From CBDBEU01 sp965204565 (lineage in GTDB: Bacteria; Pseudomonadota; Alphaproteobacteria; Rhizobiales; TMED25), in assembly GCA_965204565.1 (NCBI GenBank), contig CBDBEU010000003.1, positions 1-64,000 of the forward strand: DNA of 64,000 nt, given 5' to 3'. The notes beneath the pieces are model-generated. The model did not search any database. It was given only the letters and a program-made list of their open reading frames with translations, and was not told the origin of the DNA. A program made the translations under genes and the position numbers. Shown here in pieces: positions 9,319 through 18,889 of this stretch; positions within the stretch are counted from its first letter, which is position 1, and each line of letters starts with the position of its first letter.

Positions 9319-10398
9319 TCAGAAAGCCTTTGCGAACACCATCACTTTGGACAAGAACGCCGTCCATGAGGCGGTGAGTACAAGGCCTTGATCGGCAAAG
9401 CAGGCTTCAAGATCATCCTCGATATAGCTCAGATAATAGGGCTCGTTGAACGAGCGCTCAAAGCCGTCGAGAATGCCGTCCCAGTCCGGCCGGTCACCGC
9501 GCTGCAGTGAATCGATCAGCACGAAAGGTGCGCCGGGTTTGAGCACCTGCGCTGCCTCGCGCGCGACATCACGGCGGACTTCCCCGGGTAGTTCGTGAAA
9601 CAAGAAGATCGACACACCGGCATCGATTGCCTGATCGCCGAGCGGCAGCGCCTCGCCCGGTGCCTGCATCAGGCTCACGCCGCGCCGGGAGATCAGCGTG
9701 CGCTCGGCCTCGCGCAAATAGGTGGGCGAGAGATCAATGCCGATTGCGTTGATCGCCGGTAGCGCCTGCTTGGCCTGATGGATGAAGCGCCCGGTGCTGC
9801 AGCCAATGTCGACCAATGTGGCGTGGCGCTGGTCGAGCTTGGCGAAATGCTCAACCAGCGGTGCCAGCGCCTGGCGGCGCATGGCATTGGCGGCGCCGAT
9901 AAACAGGGTCTCGACCTGGGTGTCATAGAGCTTTGCCGAGGTCTCGGTCAGATAGCCGCCCTGCTGGTAGTGAAAATCGGTGAGATAATAGTTGGGCAGC
10001 GCTTCGGCGCCGGGCAGTTGCGCGGGATCCGCACGCCCCTTACCGGCGCGGCGCGCGCCTGCCGGTTCGATATCGGCCAGAAAAGCGCGCAGCCTGACAA
10101 TGCGGCGGGCGGGGCTGCCATCGCCATCGTCGGGCGCAGGATAAATGCCTTTTGCGATATTGGCGGCATCGCGGGCAAAAAGGCGCGCCAGATCGGCGAG
10201 AAGATCGGAAAAGGAAGGTGTAGGCTGGCACGGCGCGTCTTGCGTCTCATTTGATGTCACTTCCGGCGCCCCCGGCGGCGGCGGAACGTTGCGCCCCGCC
10301 CTGCGGCCGGCGGCGCGGTGGCCCATATACCAGGCGATACGGGCTGATTGACCGAGCGCATAGGCGCCAAGCTCCACCATGCCGGCTCGCCTTGTCAT
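9319..10398 (-). CDS. Class I SAM-dependent methyltransferase
   Basis: The frame is open to 10422, but ATG at 10398 gives MTRRAGMVELGAYALGQ and about 359 residues. The C-terminal half holds a Rossmann methyltransferase fold: motif I LVDIGCSTGRFIHQAK (SAM-binding glycine loop), an acidic strand end GIDLSPTYL, and the motif IV region DAGVSIFLFHELP. The first 130 residues are a helical extension ending near the ALPNYYLTDFHYQQGGYLTE segment. The substrate cannot be told; small-molecule or lipid methylation are options. The start overlaps the end of the tlyA remnant by a few bases, suggesting they were once one operon. Confidence 0.85.
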   Translation of the reverse strand: MTRRAGMVELGAYALGQSARIAWYMGHRAAGRRAGRNVPPPPGAPEVTSNETQDAPCQPTPSFSDLLADLARLFARDAANIAKGIYPAPDDGDGSPARRIVRLRAFLADIEPAGARRAGKGRADPAQLPGAEALPNYYLTDFHYQQGGYLTETSAKLYDTQVETLFIGAANAMRRQALAPLVEHFAKLDQRHATLVDIGCSTGRFIHQAKQALPAINAIGIDLSPTYLREAERTLISRRGVSLMQAPGEALPLGDQAIDAGVSIFLFHELPGEVRRDVAREAAQVLKPGAPFVLIDSLQRGDRPDWDGILDGFERSFNEPYYLSYIEDDLEACFADQGLVLTASWTAFLSKVMVFAKAF

Positions 10399-10790
10399 GA
10401 CTGCACCGCCACAATCAGCCATTCGCGATTGCCGGATTTGCCGGCCAGCGGCGAAGCCGTGTGGCCGGTGAGCTGCCAGCCGGATGCCTCCAGCCAGTTC
10501 GTGACATTTTCGAGCGCGCGCAGGCGCGCCGCCTCGTCACGCACCATGCCATCCTTGCCGAACACCTGCGGCCCAAGTTCGAATTGCGGTTTGACCAGCG
10601 CCCCACCAGCCGCGTCTGATCGGTAGCGAGCGCCAAAGCGGCGGGCAGGGCTTTTGCAAGGCTGATGAAACTCACATCGGCGGCGTAGATGCGCGCGCGC
10701 GCCGCGTTCGAGCAGCGCCTGACAAAAACCGCCGGTCGAGGCACCAATATCAAGCCGACATTCACGGGATATTGCCGATTTCGTCGTCAT
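10395..10790 (-). pseudogene. tlyA: TlyA-family rRNA 2'-O-methyltransferase/hemolysin, degraded
   Basis: Only the methyltransferase half is left. The sequence begins LDIGASTGGFCQALLERGAR (motif I of TlyA), loses a stretch, resumes in another frame as ADVSFISLAKALPAAL, and returns to the first frame with LVKPQFELGPQVFGKDGMVRD through to a normal-looking C-terminus. The N-terminal S4 RNA-binding domain is gone because IS1380 sequence begins at about 10787. Intact TlyA methylates 16S and 23S rRNA ribose positions; this copy cannot. The internal deletion plus frameshift argues against a simple sequencing error. Confidence 0.85.
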
Positions 10791-12009
10791 CGGGACACAC
10801 CTCGCCTGTGGTTCTTGCCGGACTGCATGACAACCGGACGCGTCACGCCGGCACCGGCTGCGGCCGAAGTTCGGCGATCAGCCGCAGGATCTCGGCGAAC
10901 AGGCCCCCTGGCACCGCGCCCTCGGCCAACCGGGCCAACTGGACTGGAACGTGACGTACCGGCCGTGTGTGACGATTCCGGCGCCGATCCTGAGAAGTTA
11001 CCGGGATTGCAGACGAGCGCATGAAGCCGGAGCCGCACGGCATTGTTCCGGAACCTCCGGCATGACAGCTGGGTCCGCACAATCGTGTTCCTGCCTTCCT
11101 CGATGTGCTGCCCGGCCGCGCCGGTTGCAGGAGGCGACCACGCGCCCGGCAGGGCGGCCCAGCCTGGTGACGATGAAGCCGACGCGCGGGACACGTTCGC
11201 CCGGATGCCGTTCGACCCTGGCGACGACCCGACGCTTCTTGTCCCATGAGCCTGCCCGATGGCTGAAGCCGGCATGGGTGCGGACCATGTGATCGGGTGG
11301 GCGGCCGACGGGTCGGGTCGGAAGGTAGGCGATGCTTTGCCGAAGGATCGCGTCGGCTTTGAGACCGATCGTATACCGGTCGTCCTCGGCTGCGTTCCGG
11401 ATCGCCGAACTGCCGGATCGCCGAATCGGTTGAACACAAACAGCGGATGGCAGCGGGTGCAGGCGAAGTGCCCATTCCAGGCGGTGCCTGCCTGATTGCC
11501 ATGGAATCCATGTCGAGCACGACAGCCTTGGGCGGATGCCGCGCGTGCCCCCGGTCAATCCATTGTCCCGACAGATCGGCCGGTGCGGGGAGGTTCTCGT
11601 CACCGGCAAGGAACTCTGTCTCCAATCGCCCCATCCGGCCGTTGCACGCGGCCTGCCCGGCTAAGGCGCGCCCGCCGACAATCCATCGCATCGCGGGATC
11701 GCATCCCGGGCGATCGGCGTCGTTTACGTCCTCATGGCCACCGAGGCGACCGAAGACGGATCGGCGAAACAGTCCCGTCATCGCGTGCCGACCGTTCTTG
11801 CCGGTGCGCGGATCGGCAGGCTCATGGCCGGCCATGTCCGTCAAGCCGAGCGCGTCATCAAGCTCGCGGCAGGCCGGCCATCCGGCGTCGGTGGTGATTC
11901 CGCAACCGTGGAACGCGAGCTTCAGGCGGCGGTCGAAATCGAGCCGAAGAGGCACCTCAACCGGTTCACCCGCCGGGCTCGCCACATGCCACGCCCCGTC
12001 AATGTTCAC
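10787..12009 (-). mobile_element. IS1380-family transposase remnant, copy 1
   Basis: The minus strand encodes a decayed IS1380 transposase: VEVPLRLDFDRRLKLAFHG near the N-terminus, ELDDALGLTDMAG, GKNGRHAMTGLFRRSVFGRL, NDADRPGCDPAMRWIVGG and DLSGQWIDRGHA in one frame. Frameshifts then put the later parts in other frames (for example DKKRRVVARVERHPGERVPR and the C-terminal LIAELRPQPVPA). A second remnant with the same segments lies inverted at 59700-60720. No intact terminal repeats could be assigned. Confidence 0.85.
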
Positions 12010-12065
12010 AGCTCCGATGGCCGGGAAAATGTGCTCAAGCCGGTGTTAGCGCGATATGCAGATCG
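11985..12065 (+). mobile_element. IS1380 internal fragment in opposite orientation
   Basis: On the plus strand this short piece encodes NVHSSDGRENVLKPVLARYA, which resembles the central part of IS1380 transposases (the NVHSADG segment). It points away from the adjacent minus-strand IS1380 remnant, whose start it overlaps, so two IS1380 pieces are joined head to head here. Confidence 0.6.
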
Positions 12066-12164
12066 TTGGATCTTGGGTAAAATGATTTTATCTCAATACC
12101 CTCAACAGCGTGACGCTATCAAGTCAAAAATTTCTTAATCGGAGATTTTTACGTCTACGGGAAT

Positions 12165-12644
12165 TCATTTGGTGCTTGAATTGGTCCACTCAACAACGTG
12201 GTCCTCCAGCTCTTCACTGGCCACTTCAGTCTCCAGAACGACCCTATTGCGCACCGATATTCCCGCCAAATGCACGGTTTCCACGTTACCCGAAACCAAA
12301 GGGTGCCACCAATATAACTCATGTCCTTCAGTGATCAGGCGGTAGGCGCAGGTCACCGGCATCCACTCCAAATCAGCAATTGAATCAGCGGAGAAAGTTA
12401 CGCAATCGGATACCAACTCCTGTCGATCGGGATATGAAGTGCACCGGCAACTGTCGCAATCGAACAAATGGCAGGCGACATCGGTAAAGGCGAGTTCGCC
12501 GCTGTCTATGTCCTCAAGTTTGATGAGACAGCACCTGCCGCATCCGTCGCACAGCGATTCCCACTCCTCGGTCGTCATCTGTGAAAGCGTCTTGCGTTTC
12601 CAGAAGGGAGTATCACCGTCAGATTTTTGCCCGATTTGTTTCAT
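12165..12644 (-). CDS. ycgN: YcgN/UPF0260 family cysteine-cluster protein
   Basis: 159 residues of the UPF0260 family, whose function is unknown but whose cysteine pattern suggests metal or Fe-S binding. Visible are the N-terminal FWKRKTLSQMTTEEWESLCD, the CDGCGRCC cluster, CHLFDCDSCRCTSYPDR, a further Cys in SDCVTF, and the typical WMPVTCAYRLI...WWHPLVSG region. Length and order match the family. It is divergent from the penicillin-binding protein, and the roughly 75 bases between 12645 and 12719 must hold both promoters. Confidence 0.93.
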   Translation of the reverse strand: MKQIGQKSDGDTPFWKRKTLSQMTTEEWESLCDGCGRCCLIKLEDIDSGELAFTDVACHLFDCDSCRCTSYPDRQELVSDCVTFSADSIADLEWMPVTCAYRLITEGHELYWWHPLVSGNVETVHLAGISVRNRVVLETEVASEELEDHVVEWTNSSTK

Positions 12645-12719
12645 GTCTTACGGCTTCCCAACCGCTACAATATCAAGTTTATACTGTTTTGCATCGATCA
12701 TCATAATACGGGGCCTCAG

Positions 12720-14915
12720 GTGGCAACTCCACGGCAGATAAAACGCCTTTGGAACCAAATTCTCGACATCGATTCAGCAATTGATGCGGGATTTTACGGT
12801 CTGACCCAGTGGTTTGCAGACCGATGGACCAGCTATTCGGAGCTGGTTGATCGGATGCGCATCACCGGTCTGAAGCGGGTATTTGTCGACATCACCTCCG
12901 ATGGCATCACCTATGCGACAGGTATCACCTTGGTCTTTTATGTCTGGGCCCTGCCCCAGACGCCCGACCAGGAAGAACTGCGTGCGGGAGCGCGTCAATA
13001 TGCTGTTGTGTTCACTGACCGCAATGGCCGCTATATCGGGCGGCGCGGTGTGCGCCATAGTGATGCCATCCAGCTAGAAGACATCCCTGACAATGTCATC
13101 AACGCAGTTCTGGCAACTGAGGATGAGCGGTTCTATCTGCATTTTGGTGTCGACGTCATCGGCACGCTGCGTGCCATGTTCGAGAATGTTAAGGCCAATG
13201 ACATCGTTCAGGGCGGCTCGTCTTTGACCCAGCAGGTGGCAAAAAACCTATTCCTGACGCCGGAGCAGACGATTGAGCGCAAGATCAAGGAGGCGTTCCT
13301 CGCCTTGTGGATCGAAGCAAGACTGACCAAGCGCGAAATTCTGGAGCTCTACCTTGACCGCGCTTATATGGGTGCTGGCGTCTATGGCATCGAAGGGGCA
13401 GCGGAATTTTATTTCGGCAAATCTGTGCGCGACGTCAATCTCGCGGAATCTGCAATGCTCGCAGGACTGTTCAAGGCACCATCACGATTTGCTCCGCACA
13501 GAAATCTGCCGGTGGCGCGCGAGCGGGCGAACATTGTGCTCGCCCGGATGACAGATGCCGGTTTTATCACTGAAGGCCAAGCACGTATCGCACGTCTCAA
13601 TCCGGCCAAGCTGGTCGAAGTCACTGACATCTATACGCCCGAGCACTTCCTCGATTGGGCATTCGATGAGGTTCAGCGCATCGTGGGTGGACGGGCGCAT
13701 GTTCTGTCGGTGCGCACCACACTCGATCTATCAATGCAAAAAAAGGCCGATGAAGCCGTGCGTGCAGCACTGCGCGAGCACGGGCAAGCCCGTAAGATCG
13801 GCGACGCGGCGCTGGTGTCGATGAATGTTGATGGTGCCGTGCGAGCGCTCGTTGGGGGTGAGGATTACGGCGAAAGCCAGTTCAATCGGGCGGTCAACGC
13901 CAAACGCCAGCCCGGATCGTCGTGGAAACCGTTTGTCTATCTGGCGGCGCTCCAGAATGGCTTTTCGCCCAAATCAGTGGTGGTTGATGCGCCCTTCTGC
14001 CTGCGCGGCTGGTGTCCGCGGAACTATGGGCGCAGCTATCGGGGGCGTGTCAGTCTGACCGCGGCGCTGCAGAAATCGATCAATACCATTCCGGTACGAC
14101 TGGCTCAGAGTATTGGCCGCAAGAAAATCGCGGAAACGGCGCGTGACGTCGGAATCAACACCGAAATTCGGCTCAACCTGTCCATGCCGCTTGGCACCAA
14201 CGAAGTGACCCTGCTTGACATGACGGGGGCCTATTCGACCTTCGCCGCCGGCGGCCTCAAGGCCACCCCATACGCTGTCACCGATATCCGGACCCAAGCC
14301 GGTGAGCTTATTTATCTGCACGAGCGCGATGCGCCCGAACAACAGCAAGTGGCTGATCCGAAAAAGATCAAACAGCTCAACATGATGCTGAACCAGGTGG
14401 TGGTCGGGGGAACCGGCAGGCGCGCCAATCTCGATTTCACACCGGTCGCCGGCAAGACCGGCACCAATCAGGCCTATCGCGATGCCTGGTTCGTTGCCTA
14501 CACGGGCAAGATCGCGACCGGGGTGTGGATGGGTAATGACAATTTCCTGCCCACCAATCGTGTTACCGGCGGCAGCATCCCGGCGCAGGTCTGGCACGAC
14601 TACATGAACCAGGCGATCAGTGATCGCTATGCCAAGAACATCCCGGGCGTGAAACTCTATGGCACGCCAAAACCGGTCGAAAGCGAAGAAACCAAAGCCC
14701 GCCGCTTGGCGCAGGCAGAAAAAGATCGCGCCCAGCTCAATCGCAAGACGATGTTTCTTGATGAACTGAACCAGCTATTCCAGCATGGCATGCTTGGACC
14801 GATTCCAGCACCGCTGGAAGAAACCGAAGACGAGCGCGCCGATGGCGATGAACACGGTAAGATCTACCAGGCTCGGGTTCAATCTCGTGCGGGCGAAAAG
14901 GCCGTGGCTCAATGA
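12720..14915 (+). CDS. Class A penicillin-binding protein (PBP1A-type transglycosylase/transpeptidase)
   Basis: Polymerises and cross-links peptidoglycan at the inner-membrane periplasmic face. After a cytoplasmic N-terminus there is one membrane segment (GITYATGITLVFYVWAL). The GT51 domain follows with the catalytic Glu in AVLATEDERFYLHFGVD, plus GGSSLTQQVAKN and KREILELYLDRAYMG. The transpeptidase domain has the SxxK motif in PGSSWKPF, SIN in KSINTIPV and KTGT in AGKTGTNQ. No ATG lies upstream of residue 50 in this frame. I prefer the GTG at 12720 because a TTG at 12627 would run into ycgN. It heads an overlapping three-gene operon. Confidence 0.92.
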   Translation: MATPRQIKRLWNQILDIDSAIDAGFYGLTQWFADRWTSYSELVDRMRITGLKRVFVDITSDGITYATGITLVFYVWALPQTPDQEELRAGARQYAVVFTDRNGRYIGRRGVRHSDAIQLEDIPDNVINAVLATEDERFYLHFGVDVIGTLRAMFENVKANDIVQGGSSLTQQVAKNLFLTPEQTIERKIKEAFLALWIEARLTKREILELYLDRAYMGAGVYGIEGAAEFYFGKSVRDVNLAESAMLAGLFKAPSRFAPHRNLPVARERANIVLARMTDAGFITEGQARIARLNPAKLVEVTDIYTPEHFLDWAFDEVQRIVGGRAHVLSVRTTLDLSMQKKADEAVRAALREHGQARKIGDAALVSMNVDGAVRALVGGEDYGESQFNRAVNAKRQPGSSWKPFVYLAALQNGFSPKSVVVDAPFCLRGWCPRNYGRSYRGRVSLTAALQKSINTIPVRLAQSIGRKKIAETARDVGINTEIRLNLSMPLGTNEVTLLDMTGAYSTFAAGGLKATPYAVTDIRTQAGELIYLHERDAPEQQQVADPKKIKQLNMMLNQVVVGGTGRRANLDFTPVAGKTGTNQAYRDAWFVAYTGKIATGVWMGNDNFLPTNRVTGGSIPAQVWHDYMNQAISDRYAKNIPGVKLYGTPKPVESEETKARRLAQAEKDRAQLNRKTMFLDELNQLFQHGMLGPIPAPLEETEDERADGDEHGKIYQARVQSRAGEKAVAQ

Positions 14916-15604
14916 CACTGACCAGCCCAACTTTTTCGCCCGCACCGATACAGAAAGCACACGCGATGTCGACGCTGGTCGTTGAGCGACGCTCAAGGTC
15001 GCGGCGCGGTCCGGTTGCGGAGAGCCCACTGCGGTCGTTTGCCCGTTTTGTCGTCTATCTTGGGCTCGGTGCTTTTATCGGATTGGGCTCGACCTGGTAT
15101 GTACTCGAAAATGGCATCAGTCTTGATCGCATAACATTGGGTCCCTGGGTGATGCGCGCTGACGCCGGCCAACCGATCGCCGACCCGTACACAAGTGCCT
15201 ATATCGCACGCACTGGTCACATTCCCATGCGGTTTGATGGGGCGATGTATTTTACCGCATCGACCGACGGAGATGGCGCAGCGCTCCAAGGCGATTGCTC
15301 ATATGCGGTCTATGGCACCGCACCGTCAGGTGCGTGGTGGACATTGTCGCTGCAAGATGGCAGCGGCAATCTGGTTGAAAATCCTGCCAAACGTTATTCG
15401 TTCAGTTCAACCAATGTGCTCTACGAACAAGAGGACCAATTCAGGATTTCAGTCTCACCAACGGCGCGCGCCGGTAACTGGCTGCCGACTGGAGGGCCAG
15501 ACCCCTTTGTCCTGATGTTGAGGATTCATGGCCCCGATCCGGACTATGTGCGGGATCCAGCATCCGTCGTGATGCCAGAGATCGAGACGGAGCAGTGCTC
15601 ATGA
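14912..15604 (+). CDS. DUF1214 domain membrane-anchored protein
   Basis: 230 residues. A basic N-terminus is followed by one hydrophobic segment (ARFVVYLGLGAFIGLGSTWYVL, about residues 44-66) and then a periplasmic domain with the DUF1214-type features YSFSSTNVL and a C-terminal DPFVLMLRIHGPDP strand. DUF1214 usually occurs with DUF1254, the next gene here. The start overlaps the penicillin-binding protein stop as ATGA, so translation is probably coupled; an alternative ATG at 14966 would shorten the tail. The function is unknown; position suggests a cell-envelope role. Confidence 0.82.
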   Translation: MTLTSPTFSPAPIQKAHAMSTLVVERRSRSRRGPVAESPLRSFARFVVYLGLGAFIGLGSTWYVLENGISLDRITLGPWVMRADAGQPIADPYTSAYIARTGHIPMRFDGAMYFTASTDGDGAALQGDCSYAVYGTAPSGAWWTLSLQDGSGNLVENPAKRYSFSSTNVLYEQEDQFRISVSPTARAGNWLPTGGPDPFVLMLRIHGPDPDYVRDPASVVMPEIETEQCS

Positions 15605-16131
15605 GGGATGGTGTCTTCTGGCTGGGACTTGCGGTTATTCTGGGGGGCATCGTGCATATCGCCGCTATGCTGGTGATCCCGGCATTGGCACCGAAGAGTG
15701 GTTATAGCCGATTTGAAGCGGCGATTGATGCCAATGTGCCGGTGGTGCGCGGCCCAGCAGCTCCGGGATCTGAGCCATTTCCGTATTCCAGCCCCGACAC
15801 GATCTATGTGATCTGCAGATATGATGTGGCGCAGGACCCGGTCCGGTTCATGGCCAAGCTACCCGATACCTATTGGTCGCTGGCACTGACCGAAACCGAT
15901 GGCGGAAACTACTATCATCTGAATTCAATGCAATCGCCTACCGGTCAGCCTGACCTCGTATTGCTGGGCAGGGGACAGGAATTTGAACCGGACGCCGACC
16001 AAACGGTTATCCAGGCGAGCAGCCCGCGCGGACTGATGATTTTGCGGATATTCCTGCGCGACCGAACCCTAGCGCCATCCATAGCTGAGGCGGCGACGGG
16101 CGCAACGTGCGCACCGCTTGAAATTGGATAG
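15601..16131 (+). CDS. DUF1254 domain membrane-anchored protein
   Basis: 176 residues from the ATG at 15601, which overlaps the previous stop (ATGA). It has one N-terminal hydrophobic segment (FWLGLAVILGGIVHIAAMLVI) and then a small domain with YSSPDTIYVICRYDVAQDPV and YWSLALTETDGGNYYHLN, features of DUF1254. It and the preceding DUF1214 protein look like the two halves of a DUF1254-DUF1214 protein made as separate chains, an arrangement found downstream of PBP genes in rhizobia. The function is unknown. Confidence 0.82.
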   Translation: MRDGVFWLGLAVILGGIVHIAAMLVIPALAPKSGYSRFEAAIDANVPVVRGPAAPGSEPFPYSSPDTIYVICRYDVAQDPVRFMAKLPDTYWSLALTETDGGNYYHLNSMQSPTGQPDLVLLGRGQEFEPDADQTVIQASSPRGLMILRIFLRDRTLAPSIAEAATGATCAPLEIG

Positions 16132-16420
16132 TGAACGGCACTTGAAATTCAGCAGGTACGCGCGATCGAGCGGTTGAGACACCGGGGCTCGCGCGGCAAT
16201 GTCATAGCGTAGCGCCCCTCATTGTGGCGAAGCTCCGCTTCAGGGCGGCAAACCGGCGCTTGATGTTTTCGAGCTCCTGGGCCGCGCCGGCACGGCTGCG
16301 AAGAGCACTGATAAAAATTGCATCGCCTAGCGCAAGCTCGTATCCGGAGATCTTTTCGGTCAACGCGACCATGGTATGCTCAACAATCTGGCGATTTTCC
16401 GCAATGCGCACAGAAACTGA

Positions 16421-16780
16421 GTGTGCGACCGGTTCGGACGTGGCAACCTGGTCAAGGTCAAGCAATCTTGCACCATCGGCCGCTCGCAGCAGGTCCTCTT
16501 GGAAGTTCGTTTTATTGAGGCCTTTCGTGATTCACAGCGTGAGGTAGGCATCAACTGGCGGGTGGTCGGTGATGATCTGAATTTGAGACTCGGTACATTT
16601 GGCGCCACTACTCTGGTAAGCGGGACGGTTCCCTTTGGTTCGCTGCCGGGAACCACCCTAACCGGTGGCGTAAAGGTGGATGCGCCGATTCAGGCGTTGG
16701 AGCAGCGCGGACTTGCGCGCCGGCTGGCTGAACCAAACCTGATCGCTCTGTCCGGCGATACCGCAACGTTCCTTGCTGTG
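16421..16780 (+). pseudogene. cpaC: CpaC/RcpA-type pilus secretin fragment
   Basis: The sequence SQQVLLEVRFIEAFRDSQRE-VGINWRV and, later, APIQALEQRGLARRLAEPNL-IALSGDTATFLA is the central region of CpaC/RcpA secretins, the outer-membrane pore of tight-adherence (Flp) pili. The N-terminal pilus-secretin domain is absent. The protein stops right where the conserved GGE region should follow, replaced by IS21 end sequence. No other cpa or tad genes are in the window. It is clearly a dead fragment. Confidence 0.75.
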
Positions 16781-16784
16781 AGAA

Positions 16785-18267
16785 CGCCGGAGCGATACTC
16801 CCCCGGTGAAGCGGCCTGATCGGCCGGAGTGATATTCCACCATTGACAGCTTTCGTGCCTTTGGCAGAGGGCGGGGGATGAAGGGTGTGGCGCTTTGCGT
16901 TAAGGTGCGGCGTGCGGTTTTGTTGAAGGGATGAGCCGGCGCGAAGCAGCGGGATTGATCGGCGCACGGTCGACAGGATGCTGCGGTATTCGCTGCCTTC
17001 CGGCGATCGGCGCAAGAAGCCTCCGGCGCGCGCCCGAAGCTCGATCCGTTTGTCGGCATCATCGACCGGATTCTCGAGGAAGACGGCCAGCGCCCGAACA
17101 AGCAGCGTCACATCTCGAAGCGGATATTCGAACGCCTGCGCGATGAGCACGGTTTTGCCGGTGGCATCACGATTGTGAAGGATTATGTCTTTGCGGCGCG
17201 TCAGCGTCGGCGCGATATGTATGTGCCGCTGTGCCATGGGCCGGGTCATGCCCGGGTGGACTTCGGTGAGGCGCTTGCGGTGATCGCCGGTGTCGAACGC
17301 AGGATCCACTTCTTGGCGATGGATGTGCCGCAGAGCGATGCCTGCTTCGTCAAGGCCTGTCCGGCCTCGACGACGGAAGCGTTCCGCGATGGCAATGTGT
17401 CGGCTTTTGCCTTCTTCAGTGGCGTGCCGCTATCGATCCTCCACGACAACACCGGGATTGCCGTTGCCCGCATTATGGGAGAGGGCCGCCGGCAGCGGAC
17501 CCGGGTCTTCAGCGAACCGATCTCCCATTATCTGTTCGAGGATCGTTTTGGCCGTCCGGGCAAAGGCAATAACAAGGGCAGGGTCGAGAGATCGGTTGGC
17601 GATGCCCGTCGCAACTACATGGTGCGACTGCCTCGGTTTGAGAGCTTTGAGGCGTTCAATGCCCGGCTCGAAGCACAGTGCCGGCACCGGATGCAGGACA
17701 GACTGCGTGGTCACCCGGAAACGATCGGCAAGCGGCCGGAGCAGGATCCTGCCCGTTTCCGGGATCTGCCGGCTGATCCTGCGATGCCTGCGACAAGCGC
17801 ACCGCCGGGTGAGTTCTCCGTCGCCGGTTCGCTACCGCGGCAATGACTACCCGGTTCCGACAGCCTGCGGGCACCGCGAGGTTCCGGTCCGCGGCTATGT
17901 CCATGAGGTGGCGATCTCCGGCGGTGCCGAGGTCATCGCCCGCCATCGCCGGTCTTGCGAGAGGGAAAACTTCGTCTTCGACCCGCTGCACTCCCCGGCG
18001 CTCATCGAGCATAAGATCAATGCTCCGGACCAGGCTGCCCCACTGACCGGCCGGGAACGACCCGATACCTTTGCCGCATTGCCGCGCCGGCCGGAGGCCC
18101 GCATGGATAAACAGGGCAAAGGCGAGTTTGTCCGGATCCTGCGTGTGATGGAGACCTTCTCGCCGGAAGATGTCGATGCCGGCATTCGTGCTGCGCCGGA
18201 GCGCGGTACGATCGGCTTCGATGCTTGTTCCGTGCCGGATCGAGCGCCGGCCGGTGGACGCTCATGA
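16785..18267 (+). mobile_element. istA: IS21-family IstA transposase, frameshifted
   Basis: IS21 IstA in pieces. The N-terminal HTH (MSRREAAGLIG) shifts frame to MLRYSLPSGDRRKKPP, then DPFVGIIDRILEEDGQRPK-type sequence. The longest piece is 17175-17846 (KDYVFAARQRRRDMYVPLCH, the integrase core DFGEAL, a later DNTGIAVARI and FGRPGKGNNKGRVE). After another frame change the C-terminal RYRGNDYPVPTACGHREV continues to a stop at 18267. The stop overlaps istB as ATGA, the normal IS21 coupling. The left end near 16785 interrupts the secretin fragment. Confidence 0.88.
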
Positions 18268-18880
18268 GTGACACGCCGCAGCTCCTGCTCCTGCTTGCCC
18301 ATCATCTGAAGATCCTGAAGCTGCCGACGTTCCTGCGCGACGACGACAAGGTCGCCAGGCAATGCGCTGCCGAGGGGATCGATCATACCCGTTATCCCCT
18401 GCGCCTTGCCGGGCCGGAGCCGATCGACCGGGAACGGCGCATGGTCGAACGGCGGATCGAAGCGGCCCGCTTCCCGACAACCGAAAACCTCGACGGCTTC
18501 GATTTCAAAGCCATCCCGTCGTTGAACGAGATGATGATTCCGGAATCGGCACGGTGCGACGACATCACCCGCAATGAGAACATTATCGCTGTCGGCAACT
18601 CGGGAACCGGCAAGACCCACATCGCGCTCGGGCCGGCATCGGCAGCCTGTCTGAAGGGCCTCACCGTCGGCTTCATCACCGCATCGGCCCCGGTCCGTGA
18701 ACTGCCGGAGCCCGCGACGAGAAGCGGCTTCTGCGTCTGCTTGAAGGAGCTCACTGAATACCGGCTGCCGATCATCGATGAACCAGGATATGTGCCCCCT
18801 GTCGCCGACCGACGCCGAAACTCCTGTTCGAGGTGTTCTCCCGTCGCCATACATCCAACCTGCCGGTCGTGATCATCCGC
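18264..18880 (+). mobile_element. istB: IS21-family IstB helper ATPase, 3'-truncated
   Basis: IstB starts MSDTPQLLLLLAHHLKILKL at 18264 and has the Walker A motif GNSGTGKTH and a Walker B-like region IIDEPGYVPP. A frameshift near 18810 moves it to LLFEVFSRRHTSNLPVVI, and homology ends at about 18880, next to the stop of the giant autotransporter on the other strand. The C-terminal AAA+ part is missing. A C-terminal IstB fragment in the other orientation sits at 29265-29594, on the far side of the autotransporter gene. Confidence 0.88.
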
Positions 18881-18889
18881 AGGCTAACG

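Noticed and set aside
16202..16465. Minus-strand frame of 87 codons (KRRFAALKRSFATMRG end)
   Set aside because: Overlaps the secretin fragment on the other strand, has no ribosome site and no family I recognise; not firm enough to call.
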